Shown here: positions 44,075-52,604 of the stretch, piece after piece
Position numbering within the stretch: the first letter of the stretch is position 1
Layout of the letters: every line of letters starts with the position of its first letter
Source of the DNA: an uncultured bacterium
GTDB taxonomy: Bacteria > Planctomycetota > JAJSAM01 > JAJVHW01
NCBI GenBank assembly: GCA_937996235.1
Contig: CALKVK010000009.1
Coordinates: 512,455-576,454, forward strand
DNA length: 64,000 bases
Direction: 5' to 3'
The notes under the pieces: model-generated
The model's input: only the letters and a program-made list of their open reading frames with translations
The model's database searches: none
What the model was told of the DNA's origin: nothing
Translations under genes and position numbers: made by a program

Positions 44075-45142
44075 ATGCACCGTGCCCCCCGTCGCCTCGT
44101 CCCGTCGCTCGTCCTCGCGGTGTGCGCTCTGACCTTCGCCGCCGCGGAGAGTCTCCACGCGCAGGAGCGGGCCGCCGTCGCCGGTCCCGCGGCGCTGCCG
44201 AAGCCCACGGCGCCGGAGGAGCTGCAGAAGCGCGCGCGCTACGAGCGCGCCGAGTTCACGATGGACGCGCACCCGCCGGTCAGCGTGGGCGACGGCGTCT
44301 TCGCGGAGACGCTGCGTTTCCCCTCGCCCGTGGACACCGGCGACCCGGAGCGCAACGACGTCGTGCATGCGCGCCTGTTCCGCACCGAGGAGCCGTCGGC
44401 GGCGGCCGTCGTCGCGCTGGGCGGCTGGAAGTTCGACCCGCTGACGCCGAAGCTCGCGCAGGAGCTCGCGAGGACGGGCATCCAGGTGCTGTGGATCGAG
44501 ATCCCCTACCAGGGCTATCGCACGCCGAAGGGCGGTCACTCGGGAGAGCTCACGCTCTCCGCGGACATCGCGCGCGACGAGGCGGCGTTCGTGCAGCTCG
44601 CGCAGGACGTCGGCCGCGGCGTGGACTGGCTCGTGCGCGAGCGCGGCGTCGACCCGAAGCGGCTCGGGCTCTTCGGCACCAGTCTCGGCGGGTTCGCGGC
44701 GGCGACGCTCTACGGCATGGACGCGCGCTGGCGCGCCGTCGTCCCGCAGCTCGCCGGCGCCGACATCGCCTCCGTGCTGCTCAGCGACAACTGGCTGACG
44801 CGCGAGATCGGCGAGGAGCTGCGCGCCCGCGGGTACGACGACGCGAGCGTGCGCGCGGCGCTGCGGGCGATGAGTCCCGGCACGTGGGCCGACCCACAGC
44901 GCAAGGACGGCGTGCTGCTGATCGCGGCCGGCGAGGACGAGATCGTCCCGCTCGACACCACGCGCGACCTGCAGCGCCGCTACGGCGGCGCGGACCTCGT
45001 CGTGATCCCGGACGCACCGCACGTGGACATGGAGGGCCTGAAGTCCGTGTTCCCGAAGGTGCGCGCGCACTTCGAGAAGCTGCTGCTGCCTGCGCAGGCG
45101 GCGAGCGGCGAGGAGCGGGGCGCGCCGGACGGCGGGCGCTGA
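44075..45142 (+). CDS. secreted alpha/beta hydrolase
   Basis: 355-aa exported hydrolase. Signal peptide (SLVLAVCALTFAAAESLHA, cut near HAQ). Alpha/beta fold with nucleophile elbow FGTSLGGFAAA (catalytic Ser), acid region LIAAGEDEIVPLDTT, and C-terminal His in DAPHVDMEG. It resembles dienelactone-hydrolase or abhydrolase-18 type proteins by eye. Substrate unknown. ATG at 44075. It diverges from the DUF4863 gene at 44001 and runs toward fumC. Confidence 0.85.
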   Translation: MHRAPRRLVPSLVLAVCALTFAAAESLHAQERAAVAGPAALPKPTAPEELQKRARYERAEFTMDAHPPVSVGDGVFAETLRFPSPVDTGDPERNDVVHARLFRTEEPSAAAVVALGGWKFDPLTPKLAQELARTGIQVLWIEIPYQGYRTPKGGHSGELTLSADIARDEAAFVQLAQDVGRGVDWLVRERGVDPKRLGLFGTSLGGFAAATLYGMDARWRAVVPQLAGADIASVLLSDNWLTREIGEELRARGYDDASVRAALRAMSPGTWADPQRKDGVLLIAAGEDEIVPLDTTRDLQRRYGGADLVVIPDAPHVDMEGLKSVFPKVRAHFEKLLLPAQAASGEERGAPDGGR

Positions 45143-45155
45143 TCCGGGCCCGGCG

Positions 45156-46550
45156 TCAGTCGCGCCGCGGGCCCACCATCGTCTCGGGGCGCACCCAGCG
45201 CTCGAAGTCGGCGCGCGCCACGTAGCCGAGCGCCTCCGCGGCCTCGGCGAGGGTCGTGCCCTCCTTGTGCGCCTTCTTCGCCACCTGCGCGGCCTTGTCG
45301 TAGCCGATGTGCGGGTTCAGCGCCGTCACGAGCATCAGGCTGCGGCGCAGGTTCTCGTCGATGCGCGCGCGGTTCGGCTCGATGCCCGCCGCGCAGTGCT
45401 CGAGGAACGAGTCGCACGCATCCGCGAGCAGCCGCACCGACTGCAGCACGTCGAACACGATCAGAGGCTTGAAGACGTTCAGCTCGAAGTTGCCGCTCAT
45501 CGCGCCGATCGCGACCGCCGTCTGGTTGCCCATCACCTGCGCGCAGACCATCGTCATGGCCTCGCACTGCGTCGGGTTCACCTTCCCCGGCATGATCGAG
45601 CTGCCCGGCTCGTTCTCGGGGATCGTGATCTCGCCGATGCCGCAGCGCGGGCCGCTCGCGAGCCAGCGCACGTCGTTCGCGATCTTGTTCAGCGCGGCGG
45701 CGAGCGTCGCGAGCGCACCGTGCATCTGCACGAGCGGCTCGTGTCCCGCGAGTCCCGCGAACTTGTTGGGCGCGCTGACGAACGGCAGCTCGGTCAGCGC
45801 CGCGATGCGCGCCGCGACCGTCTCGGCGAACCGCGCCTTCGTGTTGAGTCCCGTGCCGACGGCGGTGCCGCCGAGCGCGAGCTCGTACACCGCGGGCTGC
45901 GCCGCCTCGACCGCGCGGAGCGCGATGTCGAGCTGCGCGACCCAGCCGGAGATCTCCTGCCCGAGCGTGAGCGGGGTCGCGTCCTGCAGGTGCGTGCGCC
46001 CGATCTTCACGATGTCGGCGAACTCGCGCGCCTTGGCGTCGAGCGCGTCGCGCAGGCGCCGCACCGTGGGCAGGAGCGCCTCCGCGACACGCGTCGCGAC
46101 CGCGACGTGCATGGCGGTCGGGAACACGTCGTTGCTCGACTGCGCCCGGTTCACGTGGTCGTTCGGGTGCACGGGCTTCTTGGAGCCGATCTCTCCGCCC
46201 GCGAGCTCGATCGCGCGGTTCGAGATCACCTCGTTCGCGTTCATGTTGGTCTGCGTGCCGCTGCCCGTCTGCCACACGACGAGCGGGAAGTGGTCGTCGA
46301 GCCGGCCGTCGATGACCTCGTCGGCGGCGCGCTCGATGAGCGCCGCGAGGTCCGCGGGCAGGTCCCCGAGCTGCACGTTCGCCTGCGCGGCGGCCTTCTT
46401 GACGACACCGAGCGCACGGATCATCTCGCGCGGGAAGCGCTCCCCGCCGATGCGGAAGTTCTGCAGCGAGCGCTGCGTCTGCGCGCCCCAGTAGCGGTCG
46501 GAGGCGACCTCGACCGGACCCATGCTGTCGGACTCGGTGCGGTGGCTCAT
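45156..46550 (-). CDS. fumC: fumarate hydratase class II
   Basis: 464-aa iron-independent fumarase of the TCA cycle. The superfamily signature GSSIMPGKVNPTQCE is intact, with TGSGTQTNMNANEVISNRA, HVNRAQSSNDVFPTAMHV, GRTHLQDATPLTLGQE and NPHIGYDKAAQVAKKA. Length equals E. coli FumC (467 aa). ATG preceded by AGGAG. SxxM/HxxxA details are fumarase rather than aspartase type. Confidence 0.96.
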   Translation of the reverse strand: MSHRTESDSMGPVEVASDRYWGAQTQRSLQNFRIGGERFPREMIRALGVVKKAAAQANVQLGDLPADLAALIERAADEVIDGRLDDHFPLVVWQTGSGTQTNMNANEVISNRAIELAGGEIGSKKPVHPNDHVNRAQSSNDVFPTAMHVAVATRVAEALLPTVRRLRDALDAKAREFADIVKIGRTHLQDATPLTLGQEISGWVAQLDIALRAVEAAQPAVYELALGGTAVGTGLNTKARFAETVAARIAALTELPFVSAPNKFAGLAGHEPLVQMHGALATLAAALNKIANDVRWLASGPRCGIGEITIPENEPGSSIMPGKVNPTQCEAMTMVCAQVMGNQTAVAIGAMSGNFELNVFKPLIVFDVLQSVRLLADACDSFLEHCAAGIEPNRARIDENLRRSLMLVTALNPHIGYDKAAQVAKKAHKEGTTLAEAAEALGYVARADFERWVRPETMVGPRRD

Positions 46551-46644
46551 CGTGCAGCTCCTGCGCGCGTCGCGCGCCCTGTCGGAACGACGGAGCCGCC
46601 GATTCTAGAGAGGCGCCGTACGGACGCCGCGGACCGCGCGAGGG

Positions 46645-47826
46645 TCAGGCGAAGACGTCTTCGGGGCGGCTGTCGAAGGCCGCGAGCAGCGCCTGCATGA
46701 CGACCTCGACCACCTCGCGCGCGGCGTGCTCCAGATCGTCGTTGACGATGATCGGGACGCCGCTCGCCTCGGCCTCCGCGAGCAGGTGCGACTGGAGCCG
46801 CCAGATGCCCTCGAAGTGCTCGAGGTAGCGCTTCGCGCGGCGCGCGCGCGCCTTCCGGCCCCGACCGCGGATGCGGCGCTCCAGCTCGTTCGGCCGCAGC
46901 ACGGCGAGCATCACGCGGACGACGATCGCGTCGTTGTCGGTCGCGGCGGCGTCCGCGAGGAACGTGGGGTGGGCGTGGACGCCCTCGAGGATCACCGAGA
47001 CCCGCTCGGTCACGGCGCGCCGCAGCACGGCCTCGCCGGCGACGGCGAGCAGCTCCGCCTGCCGCACGTAGCCTTCGATCAGCGCCTCCTCGCCCGGCGC
47101 GCCCTGCCCGGTGGCCGGCAGCGCCTCCCACGCGCGGAACGACGACGTGTGCAGCGCGGGCACGAGGCGCTCGGGCACCATCATGCGCATCACCTCGCGC
47201 AGCATGTCGGTCGACTGCGTGCGCACGATGTCGAGCGCGTGCGCGGTGCGCGTGGCGACCGTGCTCTTGCCCGTGCCGGTCGTCCCGCCGATCAGCAGGA
47301 CCAGCGGCCGGTCGCCGTGCCGGAAGTCCTCCCACACGAGATAGCGGCGCGCCGCATCGTCGCCCAGGTCGCGCTGCAGGCGCTCGTACGTGCGCCGCTT
47401 CACGTCGGCGAGCGACAGCTCGGTCACGCCCTCGGCGACCAGGTCCACGTGCATCGCGGCCGAGACGCGGGTCGCCGCCTCGGGTGCGATGCCGCACGCC
47501 TCGAGGCTCTGCCGGTGGCGCCCGCGCGAGTAGGGAGCGGTCTGCCCGTCGGAGAGGCGCACGAGCACCACGGGCTCCGCGCGCACCGGGCTGCGATAGC
47601 GCTGCACGACCTCGCGACCGAACGCCTGCAGGCGCTTCGAGACGAGCGCGCGGAGCTCGTCGGTCGTGATCTCCGCGCGGCCGGCGATGTCGCCGCGGAC
47701 GGTCGTCGCGATGTCGTACGCCGACTCGAAGGGCAGGCCCGCCTCCTGGAGCGAGCGCGTCAGGATGCCGCGCAGGAACGGCACGCGCGCGCCGTCGCCG
47801 GGATCGACGACGAGCAGCCTAGCCAC
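46645..47826 (-). CDS. 2-phosphoglycerate kinase-like protein with two ATP-cones
   Basis: 393-aa protein. Two ATP-cone-like modules: about residues 5-75 (GARVPFLRGILTRSLQEAG, ITTDELRALVSKRL) and about 87-163 (QTAPYSRGRHRQSLEACGIA, LSLADVKRRTYERLQ). A P-loop kinase follows: LVLLIGGTTGTGKSTVATR (Walker A), STDMLREVMRMM, SVILEGVHAHPTFL. This matches archaeal 2-phosphoglycerate kinase, which has a single N-terminal ATP-cone and serves cyclic 2,3-diphosphoglycerate synthesis. GTG at 47826 with GGAGG about 9 bases before. It diverges from pstS across 183 bases. True substrate is uncertain. Confidence 0.8.
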   Translation of the reverse strand: MARLLVVDPGDGARVPFLRGILTRSLQEAGLPFESAYDIATTVRGDIAGRAEITTDELRALVSKRLQAFGREVVQRYRSPVRAEPVVLVRLSDGQTAPYSRGRHRQSLEACGIAPEAATRVSAAMHVDLVAEGVTELSLADVKRRTYERLQRDLGDDAARRYLVWEDFRHGDRPLVLLIGGTTGTGKSTVATRTAHALDIVRTQSTDMLREVMRMMVPERLVPALHTSSFRAWEALPATGQGAPGEEALIEGYVRQAELLAVAGEAVLRRAVTERVSVILEGVHAHPTFLADAAATDNDAIVVRVMLAVLRPNELERRIRGRGRKARARRAKRYLEHFEGIWRLQSHLLAEAEASGVPIIVNDDLEHAAREVVEVVMQALLAAFDSRPEDVFA

Positions 47827-47888
47827 GGGCGCCTCCACCGCCCCCGGAGGGCGGTCCGGGGACCCGCACGAAGAACCCGTGATGCATC

Positions 47889-47948
47889 CGTTAAGAGAGT
47901 GTAAATGAGCGCGGAGGAAGGGACGCGCGTTCACGGTGGGCTTACAGT
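47889..47948 (+). promoter_or_regulatory. candidate Pho-type control region of the pst operon
   Basis: AT-richer patch upstream of pstS. TTAA (47891) and TAAA (47902) are 11 bases apart, and TTCAC (47930) and TTACA (47942) are 12 apart, reminiscent of the direct-repeat layout of PhoB/PhoP boxes. TACAGT at 47943 could be a -10, giving a leader of about 55 bases. Suggestive only. Confidence 0.3.
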
Positions 47949-48009
47949 TCGGCCGGCCGTAGGGGCGCGTCGCGGGGACGCGGCGACGGTCCGGAGAGGA
48001 CGCAGAGAG

Positions 48010-48873
48010 ATGAAGAGACTCGCCATCGTGCTCGCGCTCGCCACGGCCGTCGGCTGCGGCGGCGGCGGCGGGCGCACCCTGATCCAGAGCAAGGGCTCCG
48101 ACACCCTCGTGAACGTGGCGCAGGCGTGGGCCGAGGCCTACGCGACGGTCGACCCGAACGTCGCGGTCGCCGTCTCGGGCGGCGGCTCGGGCGTCGGACT
48201 CACGGGGCTCATCGACGGGACCACCGAGATCGCCAACTCCAGCCGCAAGATCAAGAGCAAGGAGATCGAGGCGGCGCGCAAGCACGGCATCGAGCCGAAG
48301 GAGTTCGTGGTCGGGTACGACGCCCTCGCGGTCTACGTCCACAAGGACAACCCGATCGAGAAGATCACGATCGCGCAGCTCGCGGGCATCTACGGCGACG
48401 ACGGCACGATCACCAAGTGGTCGCAGCTCGGCGTGACGATGCCGGGCGGCGCGCAGAACGACACGATCGTGCGGGTGAGCCGCCAGAACAACTCGGGCAC
48501 GTACGTGTACTTCAAGGAGGCGGTGCTCGGCGAGGGCCACGACTACAAGCTCGGGTCGATCGACCAGAGCGGCTCGAAGGACGTCGTCGACCTGGTCGCG
48601 CGGACGATGGGCGCCATCGGCTACAGCGGCCTCGCCTACGCGACCCCCGAGGTGAAGCTCGTCCCCGTGGCACAGGACGACGCCGCGCCGCCGGTGATGC
48701 CGACCATGGACACGGCGATCGACGGCAGCTACCCGATCGCCAGGCCGCTGTTCATGTACACGGCCGGCGAGCCGCAGGGCGCGGTGAAGGCGTACCTGGA
48801 CTGGATCCTGTCCGACGCCGGTCAGAAGATCATCCACGACAAGGGCTACGCCCCGGTCCGCAAGCTCGACTGA
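48010..48873 (+). CDS. pstS: phosphate ABC transporter substrate-binding lipoprotein PstS
   Basis: 287-aa periplasmic phosphate-binding protein. Signal peptide with lipobox (LALATAVGC) then a Gly run. Binding-site blocks: SKGSDTLVNVAQAWAEAY, SGGGSGVGLTGLIDG, ANSSRKIKSKE, RVSRQNNSGTYVYF and TMGAIGYSGLAYAT. ATG at 48010, preceded by GGAGAGG and other purine-rich sequence; the open frame before it lacks a signal peptide. First gene of the pst operon. Confidence 0.96.
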   Translation: MKRLAIVLALATAVGCGGGGGRTLIQSKGSDTLVNVAQAWAEAYATVDPNVAVAVSGGGSGVGLTGLIDGTTEIANSSRKIKSKEIEAARKHGIEPKEFVVGYDALAVYVHKDNPIEKITIAQLAGIYGDDGTITKWSQLGVTMPGGAQNDTIVRVSRQNNSGTYVYFKEAVLGEGHDYKLGSIDQSGSKDVVDLVARTMGAIGYSGLAYATPEVKLVPVAQDDAAPPVMPTMDTAIDGSYPIARPLFMYTAGEPQGAVKAYLDWILSDAGQKIIHDKGYAPVRKLD

Positions 48874-48908
48874 GCGGCCCCAGCCCGGCCGCGGGGCGGA
48901 GGACGTCG

Positions 48909-50003
48909 ATGAGCCACTACGAGATCCGCATGCAACGTGACCTCGACGAGATCCGCCGGCGGACGGCGGCGCTCGCGGAGCGCGTGGAGGCGAGCGTACG
49001 GCAGGCCGTGCGCGGCCTCCTGCGGCGGGACCGTGCGCTCGCGGCGGCCACCGTCCTCGCGGACCACCCGATCAACCGCGAGACGCGCGAGATCGACCGG
49101 CTGTGCCACGCGTTCGTCGCGCGGCACCTGCCGAGCGCGGGCGTGCTCCGCACGATCTCGGCGGTCCTGCGGCTCACCGTCGCGTTCGAGCGCGTCGGCG
49201 ACTACGCCGTCACGATCGCGCGCGAGACGGCGCAGCTCACGTGCGACGCGCCCCCCGCCATCGCGCGCGACGTCGAGCTCGTCGCGGAGCGCTCGCTGAC
49301 GCTGCTGCGCGAGGCGGCGTGTGCGTTCAACGAGCAGAGCGCCGACCGCGCGCGCGCGACGAAGGCCGGAGCCGGCGAGACGAAGCACGCGTCGCACCGC
49401 GTGTTCCGCGACCTCGTCGAGGTCGGGCAGGCCGGCACGGCGCCGCCGATCGCGGACCTGTTCGCGTGGCTGATGTGCATCAACCGGCTCGAGCGCATCG
49501 GCGACCAGGCGAAGAACGTCTGCGAGGAGACGCTCTTCGCCGTGACGGGCGAGGTGAAGCAGCCGAAGGTCTACGACATCCAGTTCGTGGACCGGACGAA
49601 CGCCGTCGCGAGCGTGATGGCGGAGGCGATCGCGCGCCGCACGTTCCCCGAGAGCGGCCGCTACTCGAGCGCCGGCTGGCAGCCGGCGGAGCAGGTCGTG
49701 CCGAGCGTGCGCGCGTTCCTCGAGCGCCACGGGCACGACCTGCGCGGCGTCCAACCGCGGCTCTTCGACGCGAGCTTCGACGCACTCGAGGAGCACCACG
49801 TCGTCGTCGCGCTCGAGGAGGGGCTGCTGCCCCACGTCCCCAATCTGCCGTTCCACACGACCATCGTGCCGTGGTCCGTCCTCCCCGAGGGGGACCGCGG
49901 CGCCGAGCTGCCGGGCGAGGAGTGGCTCGCGACACTCTATCGGGAACTGTCGGCGCGCATCGCCGACCTGATGGAGACGCTGCGCGGTCCGCGCGCCGGC
50001 TGA
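48909..50003 (+). CDS. PhoU protein fused to an inactive LMW-phosphatase-like domain
   Basis: 364-aa regulator. Residues 1-215 are two PhoU helical repeats, each with the metal-binding signature (AFERVGDYAVTIARE about 92-106; LERIGDQAKNVCEE about 194-207). Residues about 221-345 follow the low-molecular-weight phosphotyrosine phosphatase/ArsC fold: IQFVDRTNAVASVMAEAIAR corresponds to FVCTGNxCRSxMAEA, and RYSSAGWQPAEQVVPSVRAF to YSSAG. The CX5R loop is D-R-T-N-A-V-A: catalytic Cys is Asp228 and Arg is Ala234. The general-acid Asp-Pro near the end is also not visible (IVPWSVLPEG). So it is likely a sensor or binding module. PhoU normally restrains Pst and PhoR. It lies second in the operon instead of last. 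Confidence 0.88.
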   Translation: MSHYEIRMQRDLDEIRRRTAALAERVEASVRQAVRGLLRRDRALAAATVLADHPINRETREIDRLCHAFVARHLPSAGVLRTISAVLRLTVAFERVGDYAVTIARETAQLTCDAPPAIARDVELVAERSLTLLREAACAFNEQSADRARATKAGAGETKHASHRVFRDLVEVGQAGTAPPIADLFAWLMCINRLERIGDQAKNVCEETLFAVTGEVKQPKVYDIQFVDRTNAVASVMAEAIARRTFPESGRYSSAGWQPAEQVVPSVRAFLERHGHDLRGVQPRLFDASFDALEEHHVVVALEEGLLPHVPNLPFHTTIVPWSVLPEGDRGAELPGEEWLATLYRELSARIADLMETLRGPRAG

Positions 50004-50004
50004 C

Positions 50005-50967
50005 GTGTCCGCGAACGACGGCCCCGTCCCCCATCCCCCGCGCGGGACCCCCGTGCCGTTCCCCGCGCGCGCCGACGAGCGCGACCGCGCCTGGTTCGTC
50101 GACAAGGTCGTCCAGGTGCTCGTCTTCGCCGGCGGCATCTCGGGCATCGTCTGCGTGGTCGGGATCTTCGTGTTCGTCTCGCGCGAGGGCTTCGGCTTCA
50201 TCGCGCACACGCTCGACCTGCGCGAGTTCTTCGGCTCGATCGCGTGGCGCCCGACGTCCGACAAGCGCGCGACGTACGGCATCCTCGCGCTTCTCGCGGG
50301 CACGGCGAGCGTCACCGGCCTGGCGATGCTCGTGTCGGTGCCGTTCTCGATCGGCGCGGCGATCTACATCGCCGAGTTCGCGCGCGGCAAGACGCGCGAG
50401 GCGCTGAAGGTCCTGATCGAGCTGCTCGCCGCGATCCCGTCGGTGGTGTGGGGCTTCATCGGCCTCACGATGCTGAACCCGCTGATCATCGACGTCTTCA
50501 ACGTCCCCGTGGGTCTCTGCGTGCTGAACGCGGGCGTGATCCTGGGTCTCATGGCGGCGCCGATCATGACGACGATCGCCGAGGACGCGCTCAAGGCCGT
50601 CCCGGACGGCTTCCGCGAGGCGGCCGAGGCGATGGGCGCGACGCGCTGGCAGGTGGTGTGGCGCGTGGTGCTGCCCGCCGCGAAGCAGGGCCTCATGGCG
50701 GCGGTCCTGCTCGGCGTCGGCCGCGGGTTCGGCGAGACGATGGCGGTGCTCATGGCGAGCGGCCACGCGATCAACCTGCCCACCAGCCCCTTCGACCAGG
50801 CGCGCGCACTGACCGCCACGATCGCCGCGGAGCTGGGCGAGGCGGAGAAGGGCGGCGACCACTACCGCGCGCTGTTCACGCTCGGCATCCTGCTGTTCTC
50901 CGTGACCTTCGCGATCAACCTGCTCGCCGACACGTTCGTGCGCGGGCGGCGGAAGCGCGGCGGCTGA
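50005..50967 (+). CDS. pstC: phosphate ABC transporter permease PstC
   Basis: 320-aa inner-membrane permease with about six helices (VLVFAGGISGIVCVVGIFVF, YGILALLAGTASVTGLAMLV, and so on). The binding-protein-dependent permease loop is EAAEAMGATRWQVVWRVVLP, and VPFSIGAAIYIAEFARGKTR, AIPSVVWGFIGL, GFGETMAVLMASGH are PstC-type. GTG start one base after the phoU-fusion stop. First of the permease pair with PstA. Confidence 0.95.
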   Translation: MSANDGPVPHPPRGTPVPFPARADERDRAWFVDKVVQVLVFAGGISGIVCVVGIFVFVSREGFGFIAHTLDLREFFGSIAWRPTSDKRATYGILALLAGTASVTGLAMLVSVPFSIGAAIYIAEFARGKTREALKVLIELLAAIPSVVWGFIGLTMLNPLIIDVFNVPVGLCVLNAGVILGLMAAPIMTTIAEDALKAVPDGFREAAEAMGATRWQVVWRVVLPAAKQGLMAAVLLGVGRGFGETMAVLMASGHAINLPTSPFDQARALTATIAAELGEAEKGGDHYRALFTLGILLFSVTFAINLLADTFVRGRRKRGG

Positions 50968-50970
50968 GCG

Positions 50971-51840
50971 ATGTTCGAGCGCACGCCCCTGAACGTCCGC
51001 AACCAGCGCGTCGAGCGCTGCGTGAAGTGGATCTTCTGCGGCATGGCGCTGCTGCTCGTGCTGCCCGTGCTGATCATCCTCTCCGTGCTGGTCGCGCGCG
51101 GAGGACCGGCGATCTCGTTCGAGTTCCTGTTCACGCCGCCGAAGCAGGGCATGACGGCGGGCGGCATCCTGCCCGCGCTCGTCGGCACGCTGTGGCTCGT
51201 GGGCGTCGCGCTGGTCGCGTCCGTCCCGATCGGCGTGGCCGCGGCGCTCTACCTCTCCGAGTACGCGCGCGACACGTGGCTGACGCGCGTCATCAACCTG
51301 GCCGTCATCAACCTCGCCGGCGTGCCGTCGATCGTGCACGCGCTCTTCGGCGTCGGTGCGTTCGTGCTGTTCTTCGGCTGCGGCACCAGCATCCTCGCGG
51401 CCAGTCTCACGCTCGCGGTGATGACGCTGCCGGTCGTGATCGTCGCGACACGCGAGGCGCTCCAGGCGGTGCCCCAGGCCTTCCGCGAGGCGTGCTGGAA
51501 CATGGGCGCCACGCGCTGGCAGACCATCCGGCGCGTCGTGCTGCCCAACTCCGTCAGCGGCATCCTGACCGGCGTGATCCTCGAGGTCTCCCGCACCGCG
51601 GGCGAGACGGCGCCGATCATGTTCACGGGCGCCGCGTTCTTCCTGCCGTTCCTGCCGAGCGGCGTCGGCGACCAGACGATGGCGCTCTCGCTGCACCTCT
51701 TCGTGGTGACGACGCAGGTGCCGAACGCGCCCCACGAGCTGCAGTACGGCGTGGCGCTCGTGCTGATCGGCATCGTGCTCGCGCTCAATGCCACGTCGAT
51801 CGCGTTCCGCACGTGGCTGCGCGGGAGGCGCAAGTGGTAG
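50971..51840 (+). CDS. pstA: phosphate ABC transporter permease PstA
   Basis: 289-aa permease, partner of PstC. Motifs: VASVPIGVAAALYLSEYARD, NLAGVPSIVHALFGVGAFVL, EACWNMGATRWQTIRRVVLP (EAA loop contacting the ATPase) and SRTAGETAPIMFTGAAFFLP. ATG three bases after the pstC stop. The end overlaps the start of pstB1. Confidence 0.95.
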   Translation: MFERTPLNVRNQRVERCVKWIFCGMALLLVLPVLIILSVLVARGGPAISFEFLFTPPKQGMTAGGILPALVGTLWLVGVALVASVPIGVAAALYLSEYARDTWLTRVINLAVINLAGVPSIVHALFGVGAFVLFFGCGTSILAASLTLAVMTLPVVIVATREALQAVPQAFREACWNMGATRWQTIRRVVLPNSVSGILTGVILEVSRTAGETAPIMFTGAAFFLPFLPSGVGDQTMALSLHLFVVTTQVPNAPHELQYGVALVLIGIVLALNATSIAFRTWLRGRRKW

Positions 51841-52604
51841 ACGCGCCGGCCGACGTGATCGTGGACGTGCACGGACTGACCGTGCGCTACGGCGACCGCG
51901 TCGTGCTGCGCGACGTCACGCTCGACGTCCGGACGCACGAGATCTTCGGCATCATCGGCCCGGCCGGCAGCGGCAAGACGTCGTTCCTGCGCGCGCTGAA
52001 CCGGATGGACGAGTTCACGCCGGGGATGCGCGTGGAAGGCTCCGTCTCGTTCGCCGGCAAGGACGTGCGCGACTGGCGCAACCTGTACGCGCTGCGGCGC
52101 CGCATCGGCGTCGTGTTCCCGCTGCCCGTCGGCCTGCCGCTCTCGGTCTACGACAACGTCGCGTTCGCGCCGCGCCTCGCCGGGGTGCGCGCGCGTGTCG
52201 AGCTCGACGAGATCGTCGAGAGCTCGCTGCGCCGCGCGGCGCTGTGGGACGAGGTGAAGGACCGTCTCGGCGCGCTCGGCTCGCTGCTCTCGGGCGGCCA
52301 GCAGCAGCGCCTGACGATCGCCCGTGCGCTGTCGCAGAAGCCCGACCTGCTGCTCCTCGACGAGTTCTCGATCGCGGTGGACCCCGTCACCACGATGCGC
52401 ATCGAGGACGTGCTGAAGGAGCTGCGGCACGAGATCACGATCGTGCTCGTGACGAACCTGGTGCAGCAGGCGCGGCGGCTCGCGGACCGGACCGCGTTCT
52501 TCCTCGACGGCGCGTGCGTCGAGATCGCGGAGACCGAGGACCTCTTCACCGGCGCCACGCGCGACCCGCGGACGCGCGACTACGTGGAGGGGCGGTTTGG
52601 ATAG
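51834..52604 (+). CDS. pstB1: PstB-like ATPase 1, degenerate Q-loop and H-loop
   Basis: 256-aa ABC ATPase of the phosphate importer. GTG start inside the last codons of pstA (7-base overlap). Walker A GPAGSGKTS and signature LLSGGQQQRLTIARAL are canonical, and Walker B LLLLDE keeps its Glu. Several key positions differ: the Q-loop reads VVFPLPVG (Gln to Pro, about residue 96), the Walker B Pro is Phe (DEFSIAVDP), and the H-loop is LVTNLVQQ (His to Asn, about 208). Such a subunit should bind ATP but hydrolyse poorly, while giving its intact signature to a partner. pstB2 follows with the opposite pattern. Confidence 0.92.
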   Translation: MVDAPADVIVDVHGLTVRYGDRVVLRDVTLDVRTHEIFGIIGPAGSGKTSFLRALNRMDEFTPGMRVEGSVSFAGKDVRDWRNLYALRRRIGVVFPLPVGLPLSVYDNVAFAPRLAGVRARVELDEIVESSLRRAALWDEVKDRLGALGSLLSGGQQQRLTIARALSQKPDLLLLDEFSIAVDPVTTMRIEDVLKELRHEITIVLVTNLVQQARRLADRTAFFLDGACVEIAETEDLFTGATRDPRTRDYVEGRFG

